Positions 1 through 7,604 of a DNA stretch of 46,333 nt are shown one piece after another; positions within the stretch are counted from its first letter, which is position 1; the number at the start of each line of letters is the position of its first letter. Source of the DNA: an uncultured Flavobacteriales bacterium (lineage in GTDB: Bacteria; Bacteroidota; Bacteroidia; Flavobacteriales_D; Sanyastnellaceae); the NCBI GenBank assembly GCA_938074325.1, contig CALJFZ010000018.1, positions 1 to 46,333 on the forward strand, written 5' to 3'. A model generated the notes under the pieces. It worked only from the letters and a program-made list of their open reading frames with translations, ran no database searches and was not told the DNA's origin. The position numbers were made by a program, and so were the translations under genes.

Positions 1-380
1 CCGCCCATGCCCTTGACCATTTTGCCGGGAATTTTCCAATTCGCGATGTCGCCGTTTTGTGCGACCTCCATCGCACCGAGTACCGTGAGTTGGACGTGCT
101 GGCCGCGGATCATCGCAAACGACGTCGCGCTGTCGAAGAAAACTGCGCCCGGCATGGCCGTAATGGTCTGCTTACCAGCGTTGATGAGATCGGCGTCTTC
201 GTCGCCTTCAAATGGGAAAGGCCCCATGCCCAGGATGCCATTCTCCGATTGAAATTCCACCTCCATACCCTCGGGAATGTAGTTTGCCACCAGGGTGGGA
301 ATGCCAATGCCCAGGTTGACGTACCAACCGTCCTTTACTTCCTGCGCGATACGCTTCGCAATTCCGTTTTTATCCAACAT
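1..380 (-). CDS. scoB: 3-oxoacid CoA-transferase subunit B (3' end cut by window)
   Basis: Beta subunit of succinyl-CoA:3-ketoacid CoA-transferase, which moves CoA between succinyl-CoA and acetoacetate in ketone-body or short-chain acid use in the cytoplasm. The frame opens with ATG at 378-380 and runs off the window edge after about 126 codons, so the C-terminal part is missing. Visible family features are the N-terminal segment [20 protein letters not shown], the [11 protein letters not shown] segment that carries the catalytic glutamate in this family, and a [18 protein letters not shown] stretch. It starts 3 bp after the stop of the A subunit, so the two are certainly one transcription unit. 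A related acetate or butyrate CoA-transferase cannot be excluded without the rest of the protein. Confidence 0.9.
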   Translation of the reverse strand, partial: MLDKNGIAKRIAQEVKDGWYVNLGIGIPTLVANYIPEGMEVEFQSENGILGMGPFPFEGDEDADLINAGKQTITAMPGAVFFDSATSFAMIRGQHVQLTVLGAMEVAQNGDIANWKIPGKMVKGMG

Positions 381-383
381 GGC

Positions 384-1103
384 TCAGGCGTTTGATTCGG
401 TTTGACGGGAACGAACCGTGCGCTGTTCGATGCGCTTTTCATAGCCCTCTCCTTGGAAAATTCGCTGAACAAAAATGCCCGGGGTATGGATTTGATTCGG
501 ATCCAAAGCCCCTTCCGGCACCAATTCCTCCACTTCGGCCACGGTGATTTTTCCGGCCATCGCCATCATGGGATTGAAGTTGCGCGCCGTCGCCTTGAAG
601 ATCAAATTTCCGGCCGCATCGCCCTTCCAAGCCTTCACGAAGGCAAAATCTGCAGTCAACGCACTTTCTAGGATGTGCGGCTTGCCGTTGAACTCGCGAA
701 CCTCCTTTCCTTCGGCCACTTCCGTCCCATACCCAGCAGGCGTGTAGAATGCTGGAATCCCAGCTCCACCCGCCCGACACCGTTCGGCGAGTGAGCCTTG
801 AGGAATCAAGTCCACTTCCAACTCCCCGCTCAGCATTTGGCGTTCAAACTCGTCGTTTTCACCCACGTAAGAACTGATCATCTTGCGGATTTGGCGTTTC
901 TGAAGCAAGAGCCCCAACCCGAAGTCATCCACTCCAGCGTTGTTTGAAATGCAGGTCAAATCATTCACCTCCAAGCGCACCAACTCCGCGATACTGCATT
1001 CGGGAATCCCGCATAAACCGAATCCCCCGAGCATCAGCGTCATGCCGGACTCGACACCGGCACAGGCCTCGGCCATGCCCGCTACCACTTTAGAAATTGC
1101 CAT
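384..1103 (-). CDS. scoA: 3-oxoacid CoA-transferase subunit A
   Basis: Alpha subunit (239 aa) of the same CoA-transferase as the downstream partial gene. Family signatures are the early glycine-rich CoA-binding segment [10 protein letters not shown] (about residues 26-36), [16 protein letters not shown], the [12 protein letters not shown] stretch, and [20 protein letters not shown]. Length is usual for this subunit (about 230-240 aa). The ATG at 1101-1103 is the first start in the frame and gives the expected N-terminus. It lies 15 bp downstream of the stop of the penicillin-binding protein gene on the same strand and may be co-transcribed with it, although the two functions are unrelated. 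Confidence 0.93.
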   Translation of the reverse strand: MAISKVVAGMAEACAGVESGMTLMLGGFGLCGIPECSIAELVRLEVNDLTCISNNAGVDDFGLGLLLQKRQIRKMISSYVGENDEFERQMLSGELEVDLIPQGSLAERCRAGGAGIPAFYTPAGYGTEVAEGKEVREFNGKPHILESALTADFAFVKAWKGDAAGNLIFKATARNFNPMMAMAGKITVAEVEELVPEGALDPNQIHTPGIFVQRIFQGEGYEKRIEQRTVRSRQTESNA

Positions 1104-1118
1104 CCTTTTCGTTGTTGA

Positions 1119-3590
1119 TCATTGAAACAAATCGTCGTCGTCAAATCCAGCGCCGCTACCGCCAAATGTCGCCTGGTTCAGTTCCATGAGTTGGCGGCAA
1201 TCCAACGAGTCCAACCCCATGCCCTCCGGACGCGGGAAGTCGGCCTGACTGAGTTCAAGGGTCTCGTCCGCGTACGCGGCGTTCATGTAGAAACCGTAAA
1301 TCGGCAGGGCTGTATTCGCGCCTTGCCCGTTGGCAATCGTGCTGAAGCGGACGGAGGGATCTTGTGCACCGACCCAAACACCCGTAACGAGCTCTGGCGT
1401 CATGCCCATGAACCATCCGTCTGAGTGGCCCTGGGTGGTGCCCGTCTTTCCAGCCATGGGCACCTTGATGTTATCGTATTTGCGGCGCTCAATGTCCATG
1501 CGAAGGCGGATGCCTGTTCCCTTCCGCTCTCCGGTTTTCGGGTTGTAGGCACCGTCCACGACGCCCTTCATCATGTCCACCACTTTGTATGCCGTTCGTT
1601 CGTCCAATCCCTGCCGCAATTCGGGCTCGGGCGTCCAGATCACGTTCCCGTATTTGTCTTCAATTCGGGTGATGATGGTCGGCTTTACGTAAACCCCGCC
1701 ATTGACCAAGGCGGCGTTGGCGGAGGTGATTTCCTTCAGGGTCAACTGAGAAGCCCCCAACGCAATCGATGGGACAGCCGGGATGTCCGACTCGATGCCC
1801 AAAGCATGCGCCAACTGAATCACACGTTCGGGCCCAAATTCTTTGATGAGTTTGGCCGAAATAGTGTTCATGGAATTGGCCAAGGCATATTCCAAAGTCA
1901 CCACCTCTCCGTACTCGAAGTCCGAATTGTCCGGACACCAATCGGGTTGGTCCCCTGGCATCTCTACGCAGATCCGTTGGTTTGGCAATTCCGTGCAACG
2001 CTCCATGCCGTAACGCAGCGCCGTAGCGTAAACGAAGGGCTTGAAAATTGAGCCCACCTGTCGCTTGGACTGGGATACATTGTCGTATTTGAAATAGCGG
2101 TAGTCCATGCCGCCGACCCAAGCCTTTACATGGCCCGTTTGGGGTTCGATGGACATCAACCCCGCGTGCAACAAGCTCTTGTGATACAAGATGGAATCCA
2201 TGGGACTCATCACCGTGTCGCGCGGGCCTTGGTGCGTGAACACCCGCATGGGAACGGGTTCTTTGAAGTTGGCGTCGATCTCCTTGTTCGACGGGCGGTG
2301 CCACGTGTGGCTGCACCCGCCTTTTTCTTCGTCGCAATGCCACAACGGTTGACCTTCAGCACCTTCCTCCTTTTCGATGTAGAATCCCGGGCGTTCGCAT
2401 TCGGGGCAGAATTTTCCGGCGAAAACGCGGTACCGCTCGCTCTGTTTCTTCGCCTGGTTGATGATCATGTCGCGGTCGCTCCGCTCAATGCCTTCGTAGA
2501 AGGGCCATTCCGATTTGCTTCTGCTGCGCAAATCCCGGTTGAGGGTGGCCTGAAGCTCTTCGCCCAAGTGCCGCTGCACCGCCGTTTCTGCAGCTGACTG
2601 GAGGCGGCTGTCAATGGTCGTGTGGACTTGGATGCCATCCCGGTAGAGGTCGTATTGGGCTCCGTCGGCCTTGGACAGCACCCATTCACCTTGTGCGTCC
2701 TTCGCTCCAAAAAGTTCCTTCAACTCCGCCCGCAGGGCCTCGCGGAAATACGGCGCCAACCCTTCGTCGTGACTGACTTTCTGGTAGTTCAATCCGAGCG
2801 GGAGTGCCTGCAGCGAATCCACTTCCTGCTCCGTCAATCGGCCGTAGCGGGCCATTTGCCCGAAGACCACATTGCGGCGGTTCAAAACCAATTCAGGACG
2901 GCGCAAGGGGTTGAAAAGAGAGCTGTTCTTCAACATGCCCACCAGCATAGCGGACTCGTGAACCTCTAATTCGTTGACGTCCTTGTCGAAATAGATGTTG
3001 GCCGCGGACTTGATGCCCACCGCTTGGTTCAAGAAATCGTATCTGTTCAGGTAGAGTGCGACGATTTCGTCCTTGGTGTAAAAACGTTCGAGGCGTGCAG
3101 CAATGATCCACTCTTTCGGTTTTTGCAGGAAGGCACGCTCCAATCGGCTGGTGCGGTCGTACTGCTCCGTGAAAAGTTGTTTGGCCAATTGTTGGGTCAA
3201 TGTCGACCCGCCCCCGCGCTTGCCCACAAAGGCAATCGCCCGGGCCAATCCGATGAAATCGATGCCGCTGTGTCCTTCAAAACGCGCATCCTCGGTGCTG
3301 ATGAGGGCCTCGACCAAGTTGTCCGGCAACTCGCCAAACCGAGCATCCGCACGGTTCTCTGAATAATACCGACCAATCAATTTGCCATCGCTTGTGAATA
3401 CCCGTGTGGCCAGGTCGGTTTTCGGATTGGCCAAGGTATCCGTATCCGGCAAGTTGCCCAGTGAGGCCAATACCGTCAATCCCGCCAAACCCATGAGGGG
3501 CGCCAGCCCAAACAGCCAGGTCCAAACCTTTTGCCGAGTGAAGGTCTGAGGCTGCTTTTTCTTGGAGGTTTTTGCGCTTTTCTTCGCCAT
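1119..3590 (-). CDS. Class A penicillin-binding protein (PBP1A-type transglycosylase/transpeptidase)
   Basis: Bifunctional peptidoglycan synthase, 823 aa, anchored by one N-terminal membrane segment (about residues 25-47) after a lysine-rich cytoplasmic start. The GT51 glycosyltransferase domain shows EDARFEGHSGIDF near residue 100 with the catalytic glutamate, and GGGSTLTQQLAKQLF. The transpeptidase domain has the SxxK motif SIFK (S514, K517), the SMN motif and KTGTTQGHSDGWF (K715). Odd: between the two domains lies an insert of about 35 residues with four cysteines, CPEC at 395-398 plus C419 and C426, arranged like a zinc ribbon or disulfide knuckle in a protein part that should face the periplasm. 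The protein ends in an acidic tail (DDDDLF). Known family: builds and cross-links cell wall; the insert's role is unknown. Confidence 0.94.
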   Translation of the reverse strand: MAKKSAKTSKKKQPQTFTRQKVWTWLFGLAPLMGLAGLTVLASLGNLPDTDTLANPKTDLATRVFTSDGKLIGRYYSENRADARFGELPDNLVEALISTEDARFEGHSGIDFIGLARAIAFVGKRGGGSTLTQQLAKQLFTEQYDRTSRLERAFLQKPKEWIIAARLERFYTKDEIVALYLNRYDFLNQAVGIKSAANIYFDKDVNELEVHESAMLVGMLKNSSLFNPLRRPELVLNRRNVVFGQMARYGRLTEQEVDSLQALPLGLNYQKVSHDEGLAPYFREALRAELKELFGAKDAQGEWVLSKADGAQYDLYRDGIQVHTTIDSRLQSAAETAVQRHLGEELQATLNRDLRSRSKSEWPFYEGIERSDRDMIINQAKKQSERYRVFAGKFCPECERPGFYIEKEEGAEGQPLWHCDEEKGGCSHTWHRPSNKEIDANFKEPVPMRVFTHQGPRDTVMSPMDSILYHKSLLHAGLMSIEPQTGHVKAWVGGMDYRYFKYDNVSQSKRQVGSIFKPFVYATALRYGMERCTELPNQRICVEMPGDQPDWCPDNSDFEYGEVVTLEYALANSMNTISAKLIKEFGPERVIQLAHALGIESDIPAVPSIALGASQLTLKEITSANAALVNGGVYVKPTIITRIEDKYGNVIWTPEPELRQGLDERTAYKVVDMMKGVVDGAYNPKTGERKGTGIRLRMDIERRKYDNIKVPMAGKTGTTQGHSDGWFMGMTPELVTGVWVGAQDPSVRFSTIANGQGANTALPIYGFYMNAAYADETLELSQADFPRPEGMGLDSLDCRQLMELNQATFGGSGAGFDDDDLFQ

Positions 3591-3598
3591 TCGTACTA

Positions 3599-3606
3599 CA
3601 AGAATA
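3599..3606 (-). promoter_or_regulatory. Possible -7 box of the PBP1A gene
   Basis: Reading the minus strand, TATTCTTG lies 8 bp ahead of the ATG at 3590. It differs in one base from the Bacteroidota -7 consensus TAnnTTTG. No convincing -33 TTG element at good spacing. Weak support. Confidence 0.3.
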
Positions 3607-3693
3607 AGACACGAAAGGCGAGTGAAAGGAGTGAAATTTTGAGATTCAGGTTTATTCGCAACCTCCCCCCGGGAGGGCCGTGTAATTGCATCC

Positions 3694-3701
3694 TAAATTT
3701 G
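3694..3701 (+). promoter_or_regulatory. Bacteroidota -7 box (TAAATTTG) upstream of rseP
   Basis: Exact match to TAnnTTTG, ending 18 bp before the rseP ATG. A GC-rich inverted repeat, CCTCCC-CCC-GGGAGG, sits at 3662-3676, about where a -33 element would be; it could be a weak hairpin or a regulator site. No -33 TTG at canonical distance is seen. Confidence 0.5.
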
Positions 3702-3719
3702 CACCACTAAAAATTCCCC

Positions 3720-5057
3720 ATGGTCGCACTCATAAAAGCCGCTCAACTCCTGCTCAGCCTGTCCATTCTGGTTGTGCTCCACGAATTCGGCCACTACTGG
3801 GCGGCGCGTGCATTCAAGACCCGCGTAGAAAAATTCTACCTCTTCATGAACCCGGGATTTTCCCTGTTCAAGAAGCAAATCGGGGAAACGGAATGGGGCA
3901 TCGGGTGGCTGCCGCTGGGGGGATACGTCAAGATCAGCGGCATGATCGACGAATCCATGGACACGGAACAGATGAAATTGCCTGCCCAACCTTGGGAGTT
4001 TCGGTCGAAGCCCGCTTGGCAGCGCCTCATCATCATGTTGGGTGGCATCATTGTCAACCTCATCCTCGGTTTCGCCATCTACAGCATGGTCTTGTTGGTT
4101 TGGGGCGAAACGGCGCTCCCCGCAGAACGCATCCCTTATGGCCTCGAAGTAGATGAGCGGTTGAAGCCTCTCGGGTTTGAGGACGGCGACCAGGTCGTCA
4201 GCATCAACGGAGAAGTTCCCGAATCCTTCACCGAGATTCGCCGATCGCTCTTTTTCGATCCGGTGAGTAAAGTCGAAATCAACCGCGACGGTGAACGCAC
4301 CCTGCTCACCTTTGAAGAAGACCTCGGTCAATTTTTGGTCGACAGTTCCATCCGGCGCCCATTCAGCCTGCGTGTGCCGGCGTTGGTGGAATCGGTAAGC
4401 CCCGGCTCGGGTGCTGAAGCCGGCGGACTTTTGCCGGGCGACCGCATCGTATCGCTCGATGGGCAACCGGTCATGTTCCACGGCGACGTACTCGAATACC
4501 TGCGATCCCATCCCGCCTCCGACATCGAGATAGGCGTCGTGCGCGGGGCCTATGAGCCGGTGGCATTGACATGCGCCACCGACAGCTCCGGCGCCCTCGG
4601 ATTCTTCCAAAAAGACCCCATGACGATGGCGGAGTTCCAATTGGAAGAGCGCACATACAGCGCTGGAGAAGCCCTGGTCAGCGGATTCGCACTCGCATGG
4701 ACCACCCTCGAGGAATATGTCTTGTCCATGCGCTTCCTCTTCAGCAAATCTGGAGCGAGCCAAGTGGGCAGTTTGGTAACGTTTGGCAGCATCTTCGATG
4801 CCGGTTGGAATTGGGAGATTTTCTGGCGTAACACCGCATTCTTCTCCCTCATTTTGGCCTTCATGAACCTACTCCCCATTCCGGCACTGGACGGCGGACA
4901 CGTGGTGTTCTTGCTGTACGAAATGGTTGTCGGTCGACCGGCCCCGGAGAAATTCTTGGAATGGGCCCAAACCGTAGGCATCGTGCTGCTTTTGGGCCTC
5001 ATGGCATTGGCGCTTGGAAACGACATCTGGCGCGTCATCACCGGCCAGTTCGGCTGA
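3720..5057 (+). CDS. rseP: RIP metalloprotease RseP (site-2 protease)
   Basis: Intramembrane zinc protease, 445 aa, which in characterised bacteria cuts anti-sigma factors or signal-peptide remnants within the inner membrane. The zinc motif HEFGH is at residues 21-25 inside the first membrane helix, and the third ligand motif NLLPIPALDGGH is near residue 385. Between them lie two PDZ-like domains, about 135-200 (DGDQVVSINGEVPE) and 220-280 (GLLPGDRIVSLDGQPV). Four membrane helices are visible. Length matches the family (about 440-450). It has its own -7 box and is followed 19 bp later by the antiporter gene. The substrate cannot be told from this window; no anti-sigma gene is adjacent. Confidence 0.95.
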   Translation: MVALIKAAQLLLSLSILVVLHEFGHYWAARAFKTRVEKFYLFMNPGFSLFKKQIGETEWGIGWLPLGGYVKISGMIDESMDTEQMKLPAQPWEFRSKPAWQRLIIMLGGIIVNLILGFAIYSMVLLVWGETALPAERIPYGLEVDERLKPLGFEDGDQVVSINGEVPESFTEIRRSLFFDPVSKVEINRDGERTLLTFEEDLGQFLVDSSIRRPFSLRVPALVESVSPGSGAEAGGLLPGDRIVSLDGQPVMFHGDVLEYLRSHPASDIEIGVVRGAYEPVALTCATDSSGALGFFQKDPMTMAEFQLEERTYSAGEALVSGFALAWTTLEEYVLSMRFLFSKSGASQVGSLVTFGSIFDAGWNWEIFWRNTAFFSLILAFMNLLPIPALDGGHVVFLLYEMVVGRPAPEKFLEWAQTVGIVLLLGLMALALGNDIWRVITGQFG

Positions 5058-5076
5058 TCCTACGTAACTTCCCTGC

Positions 5077-6435
5077 ATGACCGTTGCGGATATCAACGCG
5101 TACGGCCTCGTCATCGGCGGGTCGCTCGTGATCATTCTCAGCTACTTCGCCAACCTGCTTGCGAAGCGAACCAACATTCCCAGTGTTCTGGTGCTTATCG
5201 GCATGGGCATTGCCATTCGAGAAGGCTTGAACGCCATGGGGCTGACGGCCATCCCCTTTGAATCCCTCGTTCTCGAATTGCTCGGAACCATTGGATTGAT
5301 TTTCATCGTGCTCGAAGCGGCGCTGGAATTGGACCTGACGCGGGAAAAAATGCCCTTGATCGTCAAAAGCGCCACCATGGCATTGCTTGCCTTGCTCGGA
5401 AGCTCTGCAGCCATCGCGGCCTTTTTGAACTATTCCATGGACATGCCCTTGTTCGAAGGGTGGGTATACGCCATTCCGCTGTCCATCATGAGCAGCGCCA
5501 TCATCATTCCGAGTGTGGCGGGCCTTGATGCCAACGATAAGGAATTCATGGTCTACGAGAGCACCTTCTCCGACATCTTCGGCATCATGGCGTTCTACAT
5601 CCTACTGGGGAATTCCGACGCCGAATCCACCAATTCCGTGATCGCCAGCATTGGCACCAACCTCGTTGTCACCTTCGTGCTCGCGGTCATTGTCAGCTAT
5701 GTGTTGGTCTACGTCCTTCAGAAAATCACCAGTTCGGTCAAACTGTTTTTGAGCATTGCCGTGCTATTGCTGATCTACTCCATTCAAAAGTTGCTGCACC
5801 TCAGCCCATTGGTCCTGATCCTCATTTTCGGACTGATGCTGAACAACCACCGCCTTTTCTTTCCGAATTGGAAGGAAAACCGGAAACGCCTGCAGTGGTT
5901 GCCTTCCCCTGCGAAGCTTCTGGATGATCACCGCATGCACGAACTGCACCGGGACTACCACCTGTTGACATTGGAAACAGCCTTTGTGATCCGCACGTTT
6001 TTCTTCGTGCTGTTCGGGATGACCGTTTCGTTGGTCTCCTTGACCGATTTGCACGTCATAACAGAAGGGTTGATCATCTGCTGCGTGCTGTTTGGCGTTC
6101 GCTTCTTGAGCCTGTTGCTGTTCCAACGCAAGCGCATTTTCCCGCTGCTGTACATCGCCCCACGGGGGTTGATCACCATCTTGCTTTTCTTCCAAATCCA
6201 AGGGGCGTACGCGCAATTTGCCCAACCGCAATTCGACCAGGGCATCCTCCTCGTCATCATCCTTGTGACCAGCATCATCATGACCATCGCGCTCGTGCAA
6301 AACGGCATCACCTTGCGCGGAGTAACGCTCGTTCCGGACATGGTTCAGGGCGATGAAGAGGCCCCGTCAAGCGCCGAAACCAGTGAGGTGGAAGCCGCCG
6401 ATGAAGGCGAGAACGACTCCTCCCCCGAGGCCTAA
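5077..6435 (+). CDS. Cation/proton antiporter (Na+/H+ exchanger family)
   Basis: Polytopic inner-membrane protein of 452 aa with about 12 hydrophobic segments over residues 8-415, typical of the CPA-type Na_H_Exchanger fold. Recognisable parts are the first helices ending in IPSVLVLIGMGI, the conserved segment EAALELDLTREKMP, and the mid-membrane ion-site region VYESTFSDIFGIM, where a single Ser-Asp replaces the Asp-Asp pair of electrogenic members; that would favour one-for-one exchange, which is inference. The last about 30 residues are an acidic Ser/Glu-rich cytoplasmic tail. Ion specificity (Na+ or K+) cannot be read from sequence. The stop overlaps the dprA stop by 4 bp tail to tail. Co-transcription with rseP is likely from the 19 bp gap. 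Confidence 0.87.
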   Translation: MTVADINAYGLVIGGSLVIILSYFANLLAKRTNIPSVLVLIGMGIAIREGLNAMGLTAIPFESLVLELLGTIGLIFIVLEAALELDLTREKMPLIVKSATMALLALLGSSAAIAAFLNYSMDMPLFEGWVYAIPLSIMSSAIIIPSVAGLDANDKEFMVYESTFSDIFGIMAFYILLGNSDAESTNSVIASIGTNLVVTFVLAVIVSYVLVYVLQKITSSVKLFLSIAVLLLIYSIQKLLHLSPLVLILIFGLMLNNHRLFFPNWKENRKRLQWLPSPAKLLDDHRMHELHRDYHLLTLETAFVIRTFFFVLFGMTVSLVSLTDLHVITEGLIICCVLFGVRFLSLLLFQRKRIFPLLYIAPRGLITILLFFQIQGAYAQFAQPQFDQGILLVIILVTSIIMTIALVQNGITLRGVTLVPDMVQGDEEAPSSAETSEVEAADEGENDSSPEA

Positions 6436-7499
6436 AGTCTCAGCGGAACGTACCACTCCCCTGGCAAACGTCGCACCCAGCCTGCCATTTCCATCGCTCG
6501 AAGTTGACTGCGCATACGCTCAGCGTTCCAACCAGTGCTCAACATGAGCGAATCCAAAGGCAACCCCCGGGATGCCATCAACAGCTTCCATGTGGACCGA
6601 AACGCAACGGGGACCCCTTGTTCACCTGCGCATTCCTTCAGCGCGTCCATCTTGCCGGCCAATTCATCGACCAACCCATCCACAGTGGACCAGCCCATGT
6701 CAGGAAACTCCTCAAGCGCCTCCAAATTTCCGCGCCAACGGCCTTTTGGATTCGGTGCTTCAGGGCGAAACACCCAACATGGAACCCCTTGGTCCAAGGC
6801 CAACTGCATCGAAATCATAGCGCCTCCGCGGGCCGGGCTTTGCACCAACACAAGGGCCGAGCTGAGTCCTACAACCAAACGATTGCGCGCGGCAAAATGC
6901 CAGGGCTGAACCGCCTCTCCCGTAGCATGTTCCGATAGCACGGCACCGCCCAATTCCAACATCCGATCCGCAATCGCAATGCTCGACTGGGGCTGAACGG
7001 CATCCACCGGCCCTCCCAAAATGCCCACCGTGCGCTGACCTGCAAAACACGCTCCCCGGTGGGCTGCGGCGTCCACCCCTCTCGCGAGGCCGCTCACCAC
7101 GGTGATGCCCCGTTGGCCCAAAGCCTGCCCCAATTCAAAGCCGATGCGACGCGCTTCCTGTGCACACCTTCGTGTACCGACCACGGCCACAGCTGGACCT
7201 GCACTCCCTTGTTCAAACGGAACACCTCGACCAAACACGACCAGCGGAGCGTCCGAAAGCTCGTGCCATCCAACAGGGAATTCCGGCGAATCGCAGCTCA
7301 TTGCCCACACCCCTGAATCCAACGTCCTTCGCAGGATGTCCAGCCGTTCTTGCAACCAATCCGCGCGGCTTGGCAGTCCCCGCAGCCCATGCTCCACTGC
7401 CGCTTCCAACGAGCCAAAACGGCGCAAGGCCTGCCGCGCCGTCCGCGGTCCCCACCCGGGAATCCCCGCCAACACCCACCACAATTCCAACCGATCCAC
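6432..7499 (-). CDS. dprA: DNA-processing protein DprA
   Basis: DprA/Smf (355 aa) binds incoming single-stranded DNA and loads RecA during natural transformation. The N-terminus has a helix-hairpin-helix-like AGIPGWGPRTARQALRRFGS; the Rossmann-like core shows VVGTRR (106-111), SGLARGVDAAAHRG (136-149) and AARNRLVVGLS. The usual SGSLITA motif is changed to RGGAMISM, so this is a divergent copy. The C-terminal about 65 residues look like the winged-helix domain (GLPLDSLMLSTGWNAERMRSQL). The start is GTG at 7497-7499; there is no ATG before about residue 67 and a stop lies 10 bp upstream, so GTG is well supported. Its 3' end overlaps the antiporter by 4 bp. Confidence 0.92.
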   Translation of the reverse strand: MDRLELWWVLAGIPGWGPRTARQALRRFGSLEAAVEHGLRGLPSRADWLQERLDILRRTLDSGVWAMSCDSPEFPVGWHELSDAPLVVFGRGVPFEQGSAGPAVAVVGTRRCAQEARRIGFELGQALGQRGITVVSGLARGVDAAAHRGACFAGQRTVGILGGPVDAVQPQSSIAIADRMLELGGAVLSEHATGEAVQPWHFAARNRLVVGLSSALVLVQSPARGGAMISMQLALDQGVPCWVFRPEAPNPKGRWRGNLEALEEFPDMGWSTVDGLVDELAGKMDALKECAGEQGVPVAFRSTWKLLMASRGLPLDSLMLSTGWNAERMRSQLRAMEMAGWVRRLPGEWYVPLRL

Positions 7500-7578
7500 A
7501 GCGCAATCTCACAAAACGTAGAACACGGAGAGGCCTTCTATTTGCCTACGCGACCGCGGACCTCACATTCGCCCAAAT

Positions 7579-7604
7579 GTTGCATCTTGCAATCATGATG
7601 CAAC
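7579..7604. promoter_or_regulatory. Inverted/direct TGCAA half-sites over the TonB receptor start
   Basis: GTTGCAT (7579-7585) and ATGCAAC (7598-7604) form a perfect 7-bp inverted repeat whose right arm includes the second ATG of the receptor gene. A further TGCAA at 7588-7592 lies exactly 11 bp from the one at 7599-7603 and forms a shorter inverted repeat with TTGCA at 7580-7584. The element could be an operator or a start-site hairpin; no regulator is assigned. Confidence 0.35.

Noticed and set aside
3662-3676. CCTCCC-CCC-GGGAGG inverted repeat as a terminator between PBP1A and rseP
   Set aside because: It lies between two divergent starts, so no transcript ends there, and no T-tract follows.
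3693-4763. Open frame of 356 codons antisense to rseP
   Set aside because: No domain; rseP is unambiguous on the other strand with the zinc motif and PDZ domains.
7160-7594. N-terminal extension of the TonB receptor by 145 codons
   Set aside because: It is antisense to dprA, rich in Pro/Arg, and would bury the signal peptide that begins at 7595.
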